Made by a program: the position numbers and the translations under genes
NCBI RefSeq assembly: GCF_024398035.1
Contig: NZ_CP073748.1
Coordinates: forward strand, 3,339,001-3,403,000
Source: Kordiimonas sp. SCSIO 12603
GTDB lineage: Bacteria > Pseudomonadota > Alphaproteobacteria > Sphingomonadales > Kordiimonadaceae
DNA: 64,000 nucleotides
Direction: 5' to 3'
The notes under the pieces: model-generated
The model's input: the letters and a program-made list of their open reading frames with translations, nothing else
What the model was told of the DNA's origin: nothing
The model's database searches: none
Shown: in pieces, positions 42,966 through 52,243 of the stretch
How the letters are laid out: each line of letters opens with the position of its first letter
How positions within the stretch are numbered: position 1 is the stretch's first letter

Positions 42966-44165
42966 ATGAAAAAGCTGGTATCCAGTATAGCTCTGCTCGT
43001 TGCTACAATGCCTGTAGCAGCGGGTGATTTTGAACTGACAGGCTCCGTCGGATTTGAGAACCGTTTGTTCTTCGAAAAAGGCGCGCTACCCGGCCAAATA
43101 TCAACTTACCAACCCTCGCTTGAGCTTGAAGCAGATCTTCGCTGGCAAAGTAGCGATCAGGCATGGGATGTTGTTGTTATTCCTTACACCCGACTGGACG
43201 CAAAAGATGGGGAAAGAACCCATTTTGATTTGCGAGAAGCTTATGTGCGTTGGACCGGAGATGAATGGACCGTTCGCGCGGGGCTTGGAAAAGTTTTCTG
43301 GGGTGTAGCTGAAAGTGTTCACCTGGTCGATATCATCAACCAATCTGATAGTGTTGAAGACATTGATAATGAGGACAAGCTTGGCCAACCAATGCTTGAG
43401 GTTTCCACCCAGCGGGATTGGGGCCAAATCACAGCCTATATTATGCCCGGCTTCAGGAAGCGCACCTTTCCAGGGGCTGACGGTCGCCTGAGGCCTGCCT
43501 TGTTGGTAGATAATGATTTAGCTTTGTTTGATGAAGGAACCGACGATGACAATGACGTTGATTTTGCTCTCCGCTACAGTCACTATTTTGGCGACTGGGA
43601 TGTTGGTTTATCTTTCTTCCACGGCGCGAACCGTGAAGCCCGCTTTATCCCGAATTCAGAAGCAACAGCGCTAATACCGCATTATGATGACATCACTCAG
43701 TTTGGTGTAGATATTCAGTATACCAAAGATGCATGGCTGTGGAAATTTGAAGCCCTTGTCAGAGACAGCGCTTTCGAAACATATGCAGCTGCTGTCGGTG
43801 GCTTTGAATATACTTTTTATGGCATTTCAGAAGCAGGCGCAGACTTAGGTCTTCTTCTAGAATTCCAGTATGATGGTCGGTCAGATGATCCGGCGATCGC
43901 CCCCTTCACCGTCGCAGATAACGATGTATTCGTAGGTGCCCGGTATGCCCTTAATGATGCGGATGACACCTCTATCCTTGCAGGTATAGTAACGGATGTT
44001 AACGATGCTTCCATGTCAGGGGTTATTGAAGCTACTAAACGTTTTGGAGACAACTGGGTCGCAGAAATAGAAGGCCGCTTCTTTATGAATGTTGACCCAG
44101 ATAATGTAGCTTTTGCCTTCAAAGACGATAGCCATGTCATGTTCCGGTTAACTCGCTATTTCTAG
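42966..44165 (+). CDS. Outer-membrane beta-barrel protein of the MMPL/LolA operon
   Basis: 399 residues. Signal peptide 1-19 (VAA-G), then alternating short beta strands with many aromatic ends and a C-terminal Phe (RLTRYF), the outer-membrane insertion signal. The pattern FDLREAYVRWTGDEWTVRAGLGKVFWG resembles DUF1302/alginate-export-type porins. Starts nine bases after the LolA-like gene. With the RND pump and the carrier it gives a complete inner-membrane, periplasm and outer-membrane route. The substrate is unknown but lipid-like by analogy. Confidence 0.82.
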   Translation: MKKLVSSIALLVATMPVAAGDFELTGSVGFENRLFFEKGALPGQISTYQPSLELEADLRWQSSDQAWDVVVIPYTRLDAKDGERTHFDLREAYVRWTGDEWTVRAGLGKVFWGVAESVHLVDIINQSDSVEDIDNEDKLGQPMLEVSTQRDWGQITAYIMPGFRKRTFPGADGRLRPALLVDNDLALFDEGTDDDNDVDFALRYSHYFGDWDVGLSFFHGANREARFIPNSEATALIPHYDDITQFGVDIQYTKDAWLWKFEALVRDSAFETYAAAVGGFEYTFYGISEAGADLGLLLEFQYDGRSDDPAIAPFTVADNDVFVGARYALNDADDTSILAGIVTDVNDASMSGVIEATKRFGDNWVAEIEGRFFMNVDPDNVAFAFKDDSHVMFRLTRYF

Positions 44166-44171
44166 TGCAAT

Positions 44172-44196
44172 AAGGGGCTTCGGCCCCTTCTTTTTT
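44172..44196 (+). terminator. Terminator of the MMPL/LolA/barrel operon
   Basis: AAGGGGC, TTCG tetraloop, GCCCCTT, then C and six T. Textbook form. Confidence 0.88.
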
Positions 44197-44262
44197 GTCT
44201 TTTTCTATATTTTTATTCCAAAATCTGGCACGCTCTTCGTCATATAGGTCGAGGAGTGAGGT

Positions 44263-44856
44263 ATGAAGTTTCCAAAATACCTCCGAAAAAGGGAGGAAAC
44301 CAGCAGCATAAAAGAACAAGCTGCTGGTGATAAAGCATTGGCAAAGGAAGAGATTCAACAACTTTTCCAAAGCCATAATGAAGAGTTAGTGCGCTACCTG
44401 ACTGGCCGTCTGAAAAACCATGACGAAGCCATTGAAGTAGCGCAGGAAGCGTATGTACGGCTATTGCGGCTGGATGATGCGAACACTATTGGCTTTTTAA
44501 GGGCTTTTCTCTTTAGAACAGCTACCAACATTGCCATAGATCGCATTCGCCGCAAAGGCAGATCTCAGGCCTACACAGAAGAGGAAACTGCAACTTCCTC
44601 CGCCCAGGTTTTTGATTTCACGCCCGAACGTGAAGTCGCAGGCAAGCAAGCTTTAGAGCAGGTTATTTGCTGTATTGAAAGCCTGCCCGAGAAATGCAAA
44701 TACGCTTTCGTTGAATATAAATTTAAACACCGTGATTATGATGAAATCGCACTCGACATGGGCATTTCATCAAGCATGGTACGTAAATATGTTGTCAGAG
44801 CGATGGTTCACTGCACCGATGTTTTGGGTGATGAACTTGATGCCTGGCAAAACTAG
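44263..44856 (+). CDS. FecI-type ECF RNA polymerase sigma factor
   Basis: 197 residues. Sigma region 2 reads LVRYLTGRLKNHDEAIEVAQEAYVRLLR and FLFRTATNIAIDRIRR; region 4 reads IESLPEKCKYAFVEYKFK and IALDMGISSSMVRKYVVRAM. The FecI group is recognised by the pairing with fecR and a TonB-dependent receptor directly downstream. About 30 extra N-terminal residues precede region 2. GAGGAGTGAGG lies before the ATG. Released by the FecR protein when the receptor binds its ligand, by the known mechanism. Confidence 0.93.
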   Translation: MKFPKYLRKREETSSIKEQAAGDKALAKEEIQQLFQSHNEELVRYLTGRLKNHDEAIEVAQEAYVRLLRLDDANTIGFLRAFLFRTATNIAIDRIRRKGRSQAYTEEETATSSAQVFDFTPEREVAGKQALEQVICCIESLPEKCKYAFVEYKFKHRDYDEIALDMGISSSMVRKYVVRAMVHCTDVLGDELDAWQN

Positions 44857-44870
44857 CGGGACAGTTCTGT

Positions 44871-45965
44871 ATGAGTAACGATACTGTTGAAAATAAGCTG
44901 GATAAAAAAATCCTGGAAGAAGCGGCAGATTATTATCTGACCCTGCAAGACGGTACAATGTCTAACACTGAACTTCGTGCCTGGCAAAACTGGTTCCTGA
45001 ATTCGAGAGAACACCGCGTTGCCTTCAGAAGGCTTGAAACTCTGTGGGGCAAACTTGATCAGCTAGATATAAGTGATTTGGAAGCTCACGGCCCAACCGA
45101 ATGCATAGAAACCACCTCAGAACGCCCCGCAAACTTTGCTGGTGGTTCTGTACTCAGCCTTGTAACAGAAAATAATACAGAGCAGCCCCCTCAAAACACT
45201 TGGCACAGTAAATATGCTGCCATTGCGGCTTGTTTTGTTTCTCTGTTTATGGCGGGGTACTTGCTTTACTCCCCGTCTACTGATTTACCTAGCCCCCCAG
45301 CTATCCAAGCCTACGCGACTGTCACTGAAGATCAGCAACTTGTTAAACTTTCTGACAGTTCCATTGTAGAACTTGGTCCTGACAGTAAAATCGAGGTTCA
45401 ATACAGTAACAGTTCAAGAACGGTACGCCTTCTGGAAGGGCAAGCCATTTTCACAGTCGCCAAAAATCCTCATCGCCCTTTCATTGTTGAAGCAGGCGAC
45501 GGCACTGTCACTGCCATTGGAACTGTCTTTAATGTTATAAAAGCACCAGAAGGTGTTGTTGTTAAAGTCCTTGAAGGTACAGTCGCTGTTCGTTCTGAAG
45601 AAGAAAACACAGAAACAACTTCTTCACCAGTGGCACTCGTAACAGCTGGTAATGAAACATCCTATTCCAAAACAGAGGGGCTGGCCGAAGTACGCACAGT
45701 CGATGTACACGAAGGCCTCGAATGGCGTGTTGGGGTCCTCAGGATGTTAGAGAAACCTCTTGATGAAGTAATCGAAGAATTGAACCGCTATGTGGAAAAG
45801 GAAATCCGTATCGGCGACAAGGAAATCGGTGACTACAGCTTCACTGGCACTGTATACCCTGATCAAGTAGATAACTGGCTGGAAGGGCTTCAGCAAGGCT
45901 ATCCGCTTAAGGTCGTTCGTGTTGGCTCCAGCATTGTTTTGATGAAGGCTGATGAGCAGCAATAA
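44871..45965 (+). CDS. FecR-type anti-sigma/signal transfer protein
   Basis: 364 residues. The N-terminal FecR domain (AADYYLTLQDGTMSNTELRAW and HRVAFRRLETLW) binds the sigma factor in the cytoplasm; one membrane helix lies at about 118-138; the periplasmic part carries RTVRLLEGQAIFTVAKNPHRPF, the FecR core, and ends in an STN-like region. It passes the ligand signal from the receptor to FecI. Starts 14 bases after fecI. Confidence 0.93.
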   Translation: MSNDTVENKLDKKILEEAADYYLTLQDGTMSNTELRAWQNWFLNSREHRVAFRRLETLWGKLDQLDISDLEAHGPTECIETTSERPANFAGGSVLSLVTENNTEQPPQNTWHSKYAAIAACFVSLFMAGYLLYSPSTDLPSPPAIQAYATVTEDQQLVKLSDSSIVELGPDSKIEVQYSNSSRTVRLLEGQAIFTVAKNPHRPFIVEAGDGTVTAIGTVFNVIKAPEGVVVKVLEGTVAVRSEEENTETTSSPVALVTAGNETSYSKTEGLAEVRTVDVHEGLEWRVGVLRMLEKPLDEVIEELNRYVEKEIRIGDKEIGDYSFTGTVYPDQVDNWLEGLQQGYPLKVVRVGSSIVLMKADEQQ

Positions 45966-46008
45966 TTGCCATTATTGACAGAATATTGCGTGAAATCAGA
46001 TTTATTTT

Positions 46009-46047
46009 AAAAAAAATTCCAATTTATCCGTACTTCAGCGTCTTAGG
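46009..46047 (+). promoter_or_regulatory. Candidate FecI-type promoter of the TonB-dependent receptor
   Basis: An A8 tract (46009-46016) followed 22 bases later by CGTCTTAGG (46039-46047). FecI-like and PvdS-like promoters often combine an A-rich -35 with a CGT -10 element. The spacing is longer than usual, so this is tentative. Confidence 0.3.
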
Positions 46048-46097
46048 AAATAACTGGCTCAAAATATACATGCCAGTACATAGTGGAGGAATAAACG

Positions 46098-48935
46098 GTG
46101 AAGACTATAAAAAAGAAAAGTGTTAAGCGGATTGTCGGCTCTATGCTCGGCGCCACTGCACTTGCACTTTCCATGAGCACTGCTGCTCTCTCTGATGATG
46201 CAGCGCGTGACATTGATTTTAAAATTAAACCGCAAAAAATGCAGTCTGCCTTGCTGGCATTTTCAGAGCAAGCGGGCGTTCAGCTTATTCTAGCAGCAAA
46301 TACACGTGACCTACCTTCAAGCAGAGGCTTGACTGGTAAAATGGAATCACGTGAAGCACTTGATATGCTCATTAAAGGCACTGACTTAGAATATACGTTT
46401 ACCAGCGCCAATACAGTTACTGTTAGAAAAAAGCCAGAACCTCAGCCGAGCATAGCCGTAGCGCAGCCAAGCAGCCAAAGCCAGAATAGCGATAGCGGAT
46501 CTACAGGCGCGATTGAGGAGATTATTTCTGTAGGTACGCGCGCAAAAGGTAGAACAGCAATAGCAACTCCAGTACCTGTGGATGTTGTAAACGCTCAAGC
46601 ACTCGCAGACACAGGCCAAACAGAAGTAGGCCGCATGCTGCAAACTCTTGCGCCCAGCTTCAATTTCTCAAGTTCATCTATCTCTGATGGTACAGACGCT
46701 TTACGCCCTGCTACACTTCGCGGCCTTGGTCCCGATCAAACCCTAGTGCTCGTTAACGGCAAACGTCGTCATACAAGTGCACTTCTACATGTAAATACTT
46801 CCGTTGGTCGCGGTGCATCTGGTGTTGATATGAACGCAATCCCTGGCGCAGCACTAGGCCGCATTGAAGTTCTTCGTGATGGTGCTGCCGCGCAGTATGG
46901 CTCAGACGCAATTGCCGGCGTAATTAACCTTGTGCTCAAGCAAGGTTCTGAAGGCGGCGAAGTGAATGTTTCTTATGGCCAAACTTATGAAGGCGATGGC
47001 GAAACATTTGTAGCAAACGCAAATGCAGGCTTCGGCCTTGGTGACGATGGCTTCATTAACCTGACAGCTGAATACCGTGATCGCGGTAATACAAACCGCG
47101 CTGGCCTTTCTGGCGCAGTTCAATACCCGCTCCTTGATAACGGCGGTGCTTGTAACGCTTCAGATAACAGCGGCTGTGATCCTCGTGAGTTTGATTTTGA
47201 CCGCCAGAATTTCCGTATTGGTGATGGTGATAGTGAACAAAAAGCGCTGGTTCTAAACGCTGAACTACCTATTGATGACAACAAGCGTTTTTATCTATTC
47301 GGTACCTATTCTGACCGTGAAAACCAAACCGCTGGTTTCTATCGTCGTGCGAACCAGTTTAACCGCACAGTAATTGAGCTTTACCCGGATGGCTTCCTAC
47401 CACTAATCAATACAACGATTGAAGATTACTCCCTATCTGGCGGTATCGAGTGGTCACTTGATAGTGGTTGGGATTTAGATTTCAGTATCAACCACGGCTC
47501 GAATTCATTCTCTTACCTGATCTCAAATTCGTTGAACGCTTCTTTCGGCGTAAACAGCCCAACATCAGCCGAAGCTGGTACACTTGGCATCAGCCAAACC
47601 ACCTTTAATGCTGATGCTGTGAAAACATTTGATCTCAATGGTGTGGAAACAACCATCGCCTTCGGTGCTGAATACAGAGATGAGAACTTCACAATCGAAG
47701 CTGGAGAACCAGTTTCCTATCAGGATGGTGGCGCTCTTAACACCAACTGCCCAGGCTGTGATGTAAATCCTGTTCCGTATTCAAGTGGTTTTCAGGTATT
47801 CAGAGGTTTCTCACCAGCAAATGAAGTAGATGAAGGCAGAAACAACTTCTCGCTTTACGCCGATGTGGAAGCGCAAATCACAGATTCATGGATGATCGCT
47901 GTTGCTGGTCGCTATGAAGATTACAGCGACTTCGGTAGCACCTTGAATGGTAAGTTCTCTACTCGTCTTGAAGTTACTGAAAACTTTGCCCTACGCGGTT
48001 CTATTTCAACAGGTTTCCGTGCACCATCCCTGCAACAGAAATTCTCAAACAGTGTTTCTACACAGTTTGTAACTGTTGATGGTCAAACGGTGGCGCAAGA
48101 ACGCGGTACATTCAGAAATGATAGCGAAATTGCCCGCCTGGCTGGCGTGCCTGAACTGCAGGAAGAAACATCTATCAGCTTCAGTGGTGGTTTTGTGGCT
48201 ACTATGGGTGCCCTCACCATTACGAGTGATTATTACCATATTGAAATTGATGATCGCATCGGTATTTCAGCAGGTATTGATCTAACCCAACCAGGCTTTG
48301 AAGCCGTTGCGGGGGCTGCCTCTTCAGGCCAATTCCTGCTTAACATCGCAGATACCACAACGGACGGCGTAGATGTTGTTTTAACTTATGATGTGGAACT
48401 TCCAGGTGATCAAAGTCTCAGACTTTCAGCATCCGGCAACTACACGAACACCTCTGTAAAAGATGGTTCCATCGTGAACTCAATCGGCGGTGTTAATGTT
48501 GGCCCACTGTTCACCCCACAGGATATTTCCATTGTAGAAGAATGGCAGCCTAAAACACGTATAAACCTATCTGCCAACTACCAGACAGGCCCTTGGGCGA
48601 TCATTGCTCGCCTTAACCAGTTTGGTTCCTACACAGTTTGCGAAGGCGCGTGTGATACACCAACAGGTGCTGGCCAAAACGTTCAGGACTTCGGTTCAAA
48701 ATGGCTGACCGACCTTCAGGTAAGCTACACCTTCGGTGATAGCGGCCTGAAACTGACAGTAGGCGCGAATAACCTGTTTGATGTAACACCAGACCGTAAC
48801 CTTATTGGTCAGTCTCGTGGTGGCACCATTGCAGGTATCGTCGATTCCCCGGGTGTATTCCAATTCTCACGTCGTTCGGCGCCATTCGGTTTCAATGGTG
48901 GCTACTGGTACGCGAGAGCAACGTACGCGTTCTAA
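46098..48935 (+). CDS. TonB-dependent receptor with N-terminal signalling (STN) domain
   Basis: 945 residues. Signal peptide about 1-32, an STN domain at ~38-112 (IDFKIKPQKMQSALLAFSEQAG, GLTGKMESREALDMLI) used for transcriptional control through FecR, then the plug (TLRGLGPDQTLVLVNGKRRHTSAL split across its two strands, IEVLRDGAAAQYGSDAIAGVINLVLK in parts) and a 22-strand barrel ending YARATYAF with the C-terminal Phe. GTG start at 46098 after GGAGGA. It forms a cell-surface signalling unit with fecI and fecR. The ligand is unknown; siderophore or carbohydrate are both possible. Confidence 0.93.
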   Translation: MKTIKKKSVKRIVGSMLGATALALSMSTAALSDDAARDIDFKIKPQKMQSALLAFSEQAGVQLILAANTRDLPSSRGLTGKMESREALDMLIKGTDLEYTFTSANTVTVRKKPEPQPSIAVAQPSSQSQNSDSGSTGAIEEIISVGTRAKGRTAIATPVPVDVVNAQALADTGQTEVGRMLQTLAPSFNFSSSSISDGTDALRPATLRGLGPDQTLVLVNGKRRHTSALLHVNTSVGRGASGVDMNAIPGAALGRIEVLRDGAAAQYGSDAIAGVINLVLKQGSEGGEVNVSYGQTYEGDGETFVANANAGFGLGDDGFINLTAEYRDRGNTNRAGLSGAVQYPLLDNGGACNASDNSGCDPREFDFDRQNFRIGDGDSEQKALVLNAELPIDDNKRFYLFGTYSDRENQTAGFYRRANQFNRTVIELYPDGFLPLINTTIEDYSLSGGIEWSLDSGWDLDFSINHGSNSFSYLISNSLNASFGVNSPTSAEAGTLGISQTTFNADAVKTFDLNGVETTIAFGAEYRDENFTIEAGEPVSYQDGGALNTNCPGCDVNPVPYSSGFQVFRGFSPANEVDEGRNNFSLYADVEAQITDSWMIAVAGRYEDYSDFGSTLNGKFSTRLEVTENFALRGSISTGFRAPSLQQKFSNSVSTQFVTVDGQTVAQERGTFRNDSEIARLAGVPELQEETSISFSGGFVATMGALTITSDYYHIEIDDRIGISAGIDLTQPGFEAVAGAASSGQFLLNIADTTTDGVDVVLTYDVELPGDQSLRLSASGNYTNTSVKDGSIVNSIGGVNVGPLFTPQDISIVEEWQPKTRINLSANYQTGPWAIIARLNQFGSYTVCEGACDTPTGAGQNVQDFGSKWLTDLQVSYTFGDSGLKLTVGANNLFDVTPDRNLIGQSRGGTIAGIVDSPGVFQFSRRSAPFGFNGGYWYARATYAF

Positions 48936-48957
48936 GAATTACAAAGTTTCCCAGACT

Positions 48958-48985
48958 GGCTGGCCTCAAGAGGCCGGCCTTTTTT
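48958..48985 (+). terminator. Terminator of the TonB-dependent receptor gene
   Basis: GGCTGGCCT and AGGCCGGCC pair with one T-G wobble around a CAAG loop and are followed by six T. It overlaps the stop of the convergent ABC gene by two bases. Confidence 0.82.
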
Positions 48986-50828
48986 ATGCCTCAAGCTTCA
49001 CTAGCTTTTCTTTAGCTTCTTTCACCTCAAGTTGGCGTTGCCACATATCTGCATACATACCTTGCATATCAAGCAGTTCGCTGTGGGTACCCCGTTCAAC
49101 AATCTCTCCGGCATCCATAACAAGGATTTCATCTGAGTCCACGATGGTTGAAAGCCTGTGGGCGATAACAATGGTTGTCCGGTCTTTAGAGATTTGCTCA
49201 AGAGATGCCTGAATATCTCGTTCAGTCTGGCTGTCCAACGCTGATGTCGCCTCGTCGAGCAACAGAATAGCAGGGTTTTTCAGGATCGTTCGTGCAATAG
49301 CCACACGCTGCTTCTCGCCGCCCGATAGCTTGAGACCTCGTTCACCAACTTCGGTGTCATAGCCCTCGGGAAGGGCTTCAATGAAATTATGGATTTGAGC
49401 TAACCTTGCTGCCTCAATAACTTCTTCATCTGTCGCGCCCGGGCGCCCATAACGAATATTGTAGAGGATTGTATCGTTGAAGAGCACCGTATCCTGCGGC
49501 ACTACTCCAATCTGTTCGCGCAAGCTTTTCTGGGTAATGGTTCGTATGTCCTGTCCGTCTACAGAAACACCACCTTCCGCGATATCATAAAACCGGAAGA
49601 GGATACGAGAGATGGTGGACTTGCCAGCACCACTAGCCCCAACGATTGCCGTCGTCGTGCCCGCAGGCACCATAAAATTAATACCTTTAAGGATCGGGCG
49701 GTTTTCCGCGTAATGGAATTTCACATCACGGAACAGTACACCACCACCGTTTATTTCAAGATCTTTGGCATCGACATTATCGGTCACATCAGAATGAGTG
49801 CTGATAACTTCAAACATTTTTTCCATATCGGTAAGGGACTGTTTGATTTCGCGGTACACAAATCCGAGGAAATTTAGCGGCATATAAATCTGGATAAGAA
49901 GAGAGTTAATCAGCACATATTCACCAATAGTGAACTTGCCTTGCACCACACCCTGTGCCCCCATCCACAAGACAAACACCAAACCCAAAGAAATGATCAA
50001 CCCCTGCCCTACATTCAGTAATGTAAGCGAAAACTGGCTGCGAACAGCCGCGCTTTCAAAACGTTCAAGCGCCTTGTCATAACGGCGACTTTCATGTTCT
50101 TCGTTTGTGAAATATTTCACTGTTTCAAAGTTGATCAAGCTATCAATCGCCTTGGTATTAGCCTTGGTATCCTGATCATTCATTTCCCGACGGAACTTAA
50201 GGCGCCACTCGGTTACTGCGATGGTGAAATAGATATAACTCGCGAGTGCCGCAAACGTTACAGCAGCATAAAGGAAGCCAAACTTCACCCAGAAAATACT
50301 ACTGATCAGCACGATCTCAAGCAGGGTCGGTAAGATATTGAACAGCATAAAACGAAGTAGAAAATCAATACCTTTGGTACCGCGTTCGATAATGCGGCTC
50401 AAGCCACCTGTTTTACGTTCAAGATGAAAAGAAAGAGACAGGTTATGCAAATGGCGAAAGGTTTTAAGAGCCACCTGCCTCAGTGCATGTTGACCTACTT
50501 TTACAAATACAGCATCCCGCAACTCACCAAAGAGAAGGCTAAGCACACGGGCAATGCCGTAGCCAATAATCAGGCCGGTTGGTATCGCGATTGCGATAGC
50601 CTCGGCTGTCGCTTTTGGACTGAGGGCATCAACCGTGTCTTTAAACAGAAACGGCACATAAACCCCGATAAATTTCGCAGCTACAAGAAAAGAAAGTGCA
50701 AGGATAACACGCCAACGTAAATCCCAGCGGCCTTTCACCCACAGATACGGCAGTAAACTTTTCGCTGTTGTCCAGTGTGACACTGTTTTAGCATCCTCAC
50801 TAGCATTCTGCCCTGTCTGCGAAGCCAT
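48984..50828 (-). CDS. Atm1-type ABC exporter (membrane plus ATPase domain)
   Basis: 614 residues. A six-helix ABC exporter membrane domain (about 40-330) with NFETVKYFTNEEHE and the long coupling helices of the Atm1/HMT1 family, then the nucleotide-binding domain: Walker A GASGAGKST, signature LSGGEKQR, Walker B ILLLDEATSALD, H-loop IVIAHRLS. The N-terminal 30 residues are charged. Bacterial Atm1 exports glutathione-linked sulfur or metal adducts from the cytosol. Start at 50828; a terminator-like hairpin sits in its leader (50841-50878). Confidence 0.93.
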   Translation of the reverse strand: MASQTGQNASEDAKTVSHWTTAKSLLPYLWVKGRWDLRWRVILALSFLVAAKFIGVYVPFLFKDTVDALSPKATAEAIAIAIPTGLIIGYGIARVLSLLFGELRDAVFVKVGQHALRQVALKTFRHLHNLSLSFHLERKTGGLSRIIERGTKGIDFLLRFMLFNILPTLLEIVLISSIFWVKFGFLYAAVTFAALASYIYFTIAVTEWRLKFRREMNDQDTKANTKAIDSLINFETVKYFTNEEHESRRYDKALERFESAAVRSQFSLTLLNVGQGLIISLGLVFVLWMGAQGVVQGKFTIGEYVLINSLLIQIYMPLNFLGFVYREIKQSLTDMEKMFEVISTHSDVTDNVDAKDLEINGGGVLFRDVKFHYAENRPILKGINFMVPAGTTTAIVGASGAGKSTISRILFRFYDIAEGGVSVDGQDIRTITQKSLREQIGVVPQDTVLFNDTILYNIRYGRPGATDEEVIEAARLAQIHNFIEALPEGYDTEVGERGLKLSGGEKQRVAIARTILKNPAILLLDEATSALDSQTERDIQASLEQISKDRTTIVIAHRLSTIVDSDEILVMDAGEIVERGTHSELLDMQGMYADMWQRQLEVKEAKEKLVKLEA

Positions 50829-50840
50829 AAGAAAATCCTG

Positions 50841-50878
50841 TTTAAAAAATTAAAGGCACACCGATTATGGAGTGCCTT
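50841..50878 (-). promoter_or_regulatory. Terminator-like hairpin in the leader of the Atm1-type gene
   Basis: On the minus strand, AAGGCAC (complement of 50872-50878) pairs with GTGCCTT, loop of 12-13 bases, followed by TAATTTTTT. It ends only 13 bases before the Atm1 start codon and lies after yeiH. It could terminate yeiH, but no room remains for a promoter between it and the ATG, so attenuation or leaky readthrough is possible. Confidence 0.5.
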
Positions 50879-50925
50879 ACGTAATATATAAATAATTTTC
50901 TTTATTTTAAGAGATTAAGAGCAAA

Positions 50926-51972
50926 TTACATTAAAATAATTGAGAGCCCACACAACGCGAAAAGCGCTAACCCAATTGTTTGCAGGCTAAGCGCCATAAG
51001 CGGCCTTGGGCCAACCCCTAAAATTTCTTTCACATTGGTTTTCACACCAAGTGCAGCCACCGCAGTTACCAAACACCAACGAGAAAAACTACTGATCTCA
51101 GCCGCAGCAAATTCTGGAATAAGACCTGCGCTGTTAATACCAACGAGAAGCAAAAAGCCAATCAGGAAAAGTGGCAATAAAGGACCAGTTGTGGTCTTGC
51201 CGTCGCACTCGCTACCTTTTTCCCGGTAAACAAGGCCAATCATGAAAACGGCTGGTACAAGACACGCCACGCGCATCAGTTTTACCACCGCACCAGTCTC
51301 CCCTGCGGTATCGGAGATAGCATAACCAGCACCAATGACCTGAGCTACATCATGGATTGTAGCGCCAAGGAACATGCCTGCAGCTTTATCATCCATCCCC
51401 AAAGATTGAGTGAGAACTGGATACAGAATCATTGCAATGGTGCTAAGGGCGGTAACACCCGCCACAACAAGGATGGTGTGGCGCTCTTTGTTTTCATACT
51501 TGGGTAATACAGCGGAGATAGCCAGCGCAGCAGATGCACCGCATATTGCCACGGCCCCAGCCGTCAAAACAGCAAACCTGGAAGACAACCCAAGTGCTCT
51601 GGCAATAGCAGCCCCCCCAATAATTGTAACGGCAACCCCCATAGTAACCAGTACAACGATTGGCGCCCCGAGCGCGCTTAATTCTCCGACGGTGAGCTGT
51701 ACCCCAAGGAGCGCCACACCAATTCTTAAGATCGTTTTTGATGCAAACTGAATACCCGGCGCATATTTGGTATCTTTACCTAAATGATTGAAGGCAATAC
51801 CAAATAGAAGCGCAAACAGCATCGTTGGCCCACCGTAGCTTCTGGCAACAAAGGTCGCCGCCATAGCAAGTGTGAGTGTCAGGAAAACTCCCGGTATATT
51901 ATTTTTTGCTGTTCCCCAGTTCAATGTGGGCAGGTCGGCCCGGCCGGGTAAGGCGTTTGATAAAAACGACAT
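50926..51972 (-). CDS. yeiH: YeiH family (UPF0324) putative sulfate exporter
   Basis: 348 residues, about ten helices. FGIAFNHLG, ILRIGVALLGVQLTVGEL and CGASAALAISAVLP with TLSTIAMILYPVL are hallmarks of the YeiH family, and GATIHDVAQVIGAGYAIS the second conserved block. E. coli YeiH is annotated as a sulfate exporter without full proof. Cotranscribed with DUF6356 upstream (17-base gap). Together with the neighbouring Atm1 exporter it may point to sulfur compound handling; that is inference. Confidence 0.9.
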   Translation of the reverse strand: MSFLSNALPGRADLPTLNWGTAKNNIPGVFLTLTLAMAATFVARSYGGPTMLFALLFGIAFNHLGKDTKYAPGIQFASKTILRIGVALLGVQLTVGELSALGAPIVVLVTMGVAVTIIGGAAIARALGLSSRFAVLTAGAVAICGASAALAISAVLPKYENKERHTILVVAGVTALSTIAMILYPVLTQSLGMDDKAAGMFLGATIHDVAQVIGAGYAISDTAGETGAVVKLMRVACLVPAVFMIGLVYREKGSECDGKTTTGPLLPLFLIGFLLLVGINSAGLIPEFAAAEISSFSRWCLVTAVAALGVKTNVKEILGVGPRPLMALSLQTIGLALFALCGLSIILM

Positions 51973-51989
51973 GAAAAACCAGCCCGTCG

Positions 51990-52235
51990 CTATGCTAATT
52001 CTTCAGTATTTGAAACTCTTGGCTTGCGGCGATCACGGTTTAAAACCATACGATCATGCAACTTCGTAATCGCTTCGCTGCCTGTTTTAACGAATAGGAA
52101 TGGAAAAAAGCCATGTAGCAAACAAGCGATACCGTTCAGAAGCATACTTGAACCAAATGAGAATGCTTGCCCCATATGCTCAAAATAACTTTCGCCAACT
52201 GTTTCCGGATGTTCAGTGAATAATTTTTTCAACAC
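51990..52235 (-). CDS. DUF6356 family small membrane protein
   Basis: 81 residues. LFTEHPETVGESYFEHMGQAF at the N-terminus and LLHGFFPFLFVKTGSEAI match DUF6356, a small alphaproteobacterial family with one amphipathic and one hydrophobic segment; function unknown. The frame begins with GTG at 52235, and a TTG three bases later is also possible; AGAGG precedes both. The stem-loop at 52244-52278 ends right in front of this site. Confidence 0.8.
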   Translation of the reverse strand: MLKKLFTEHPETVGESYFEHMGQAFSFGSSMLLNGIACLLHGFFPFLFVKTGSEAITKLHDRMVLNRDRRKPRVSNTEELA

Positions 52236-52243
52236 AGCCTCTT

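Noticed and set aside
44226-44240. TGGCACG upstream of fecI, like a sigma-54 -24 element
   Set aside because: The -12 position reads GT where GC is required, at the right spacing, and the rest of the TTGCA box does not match.
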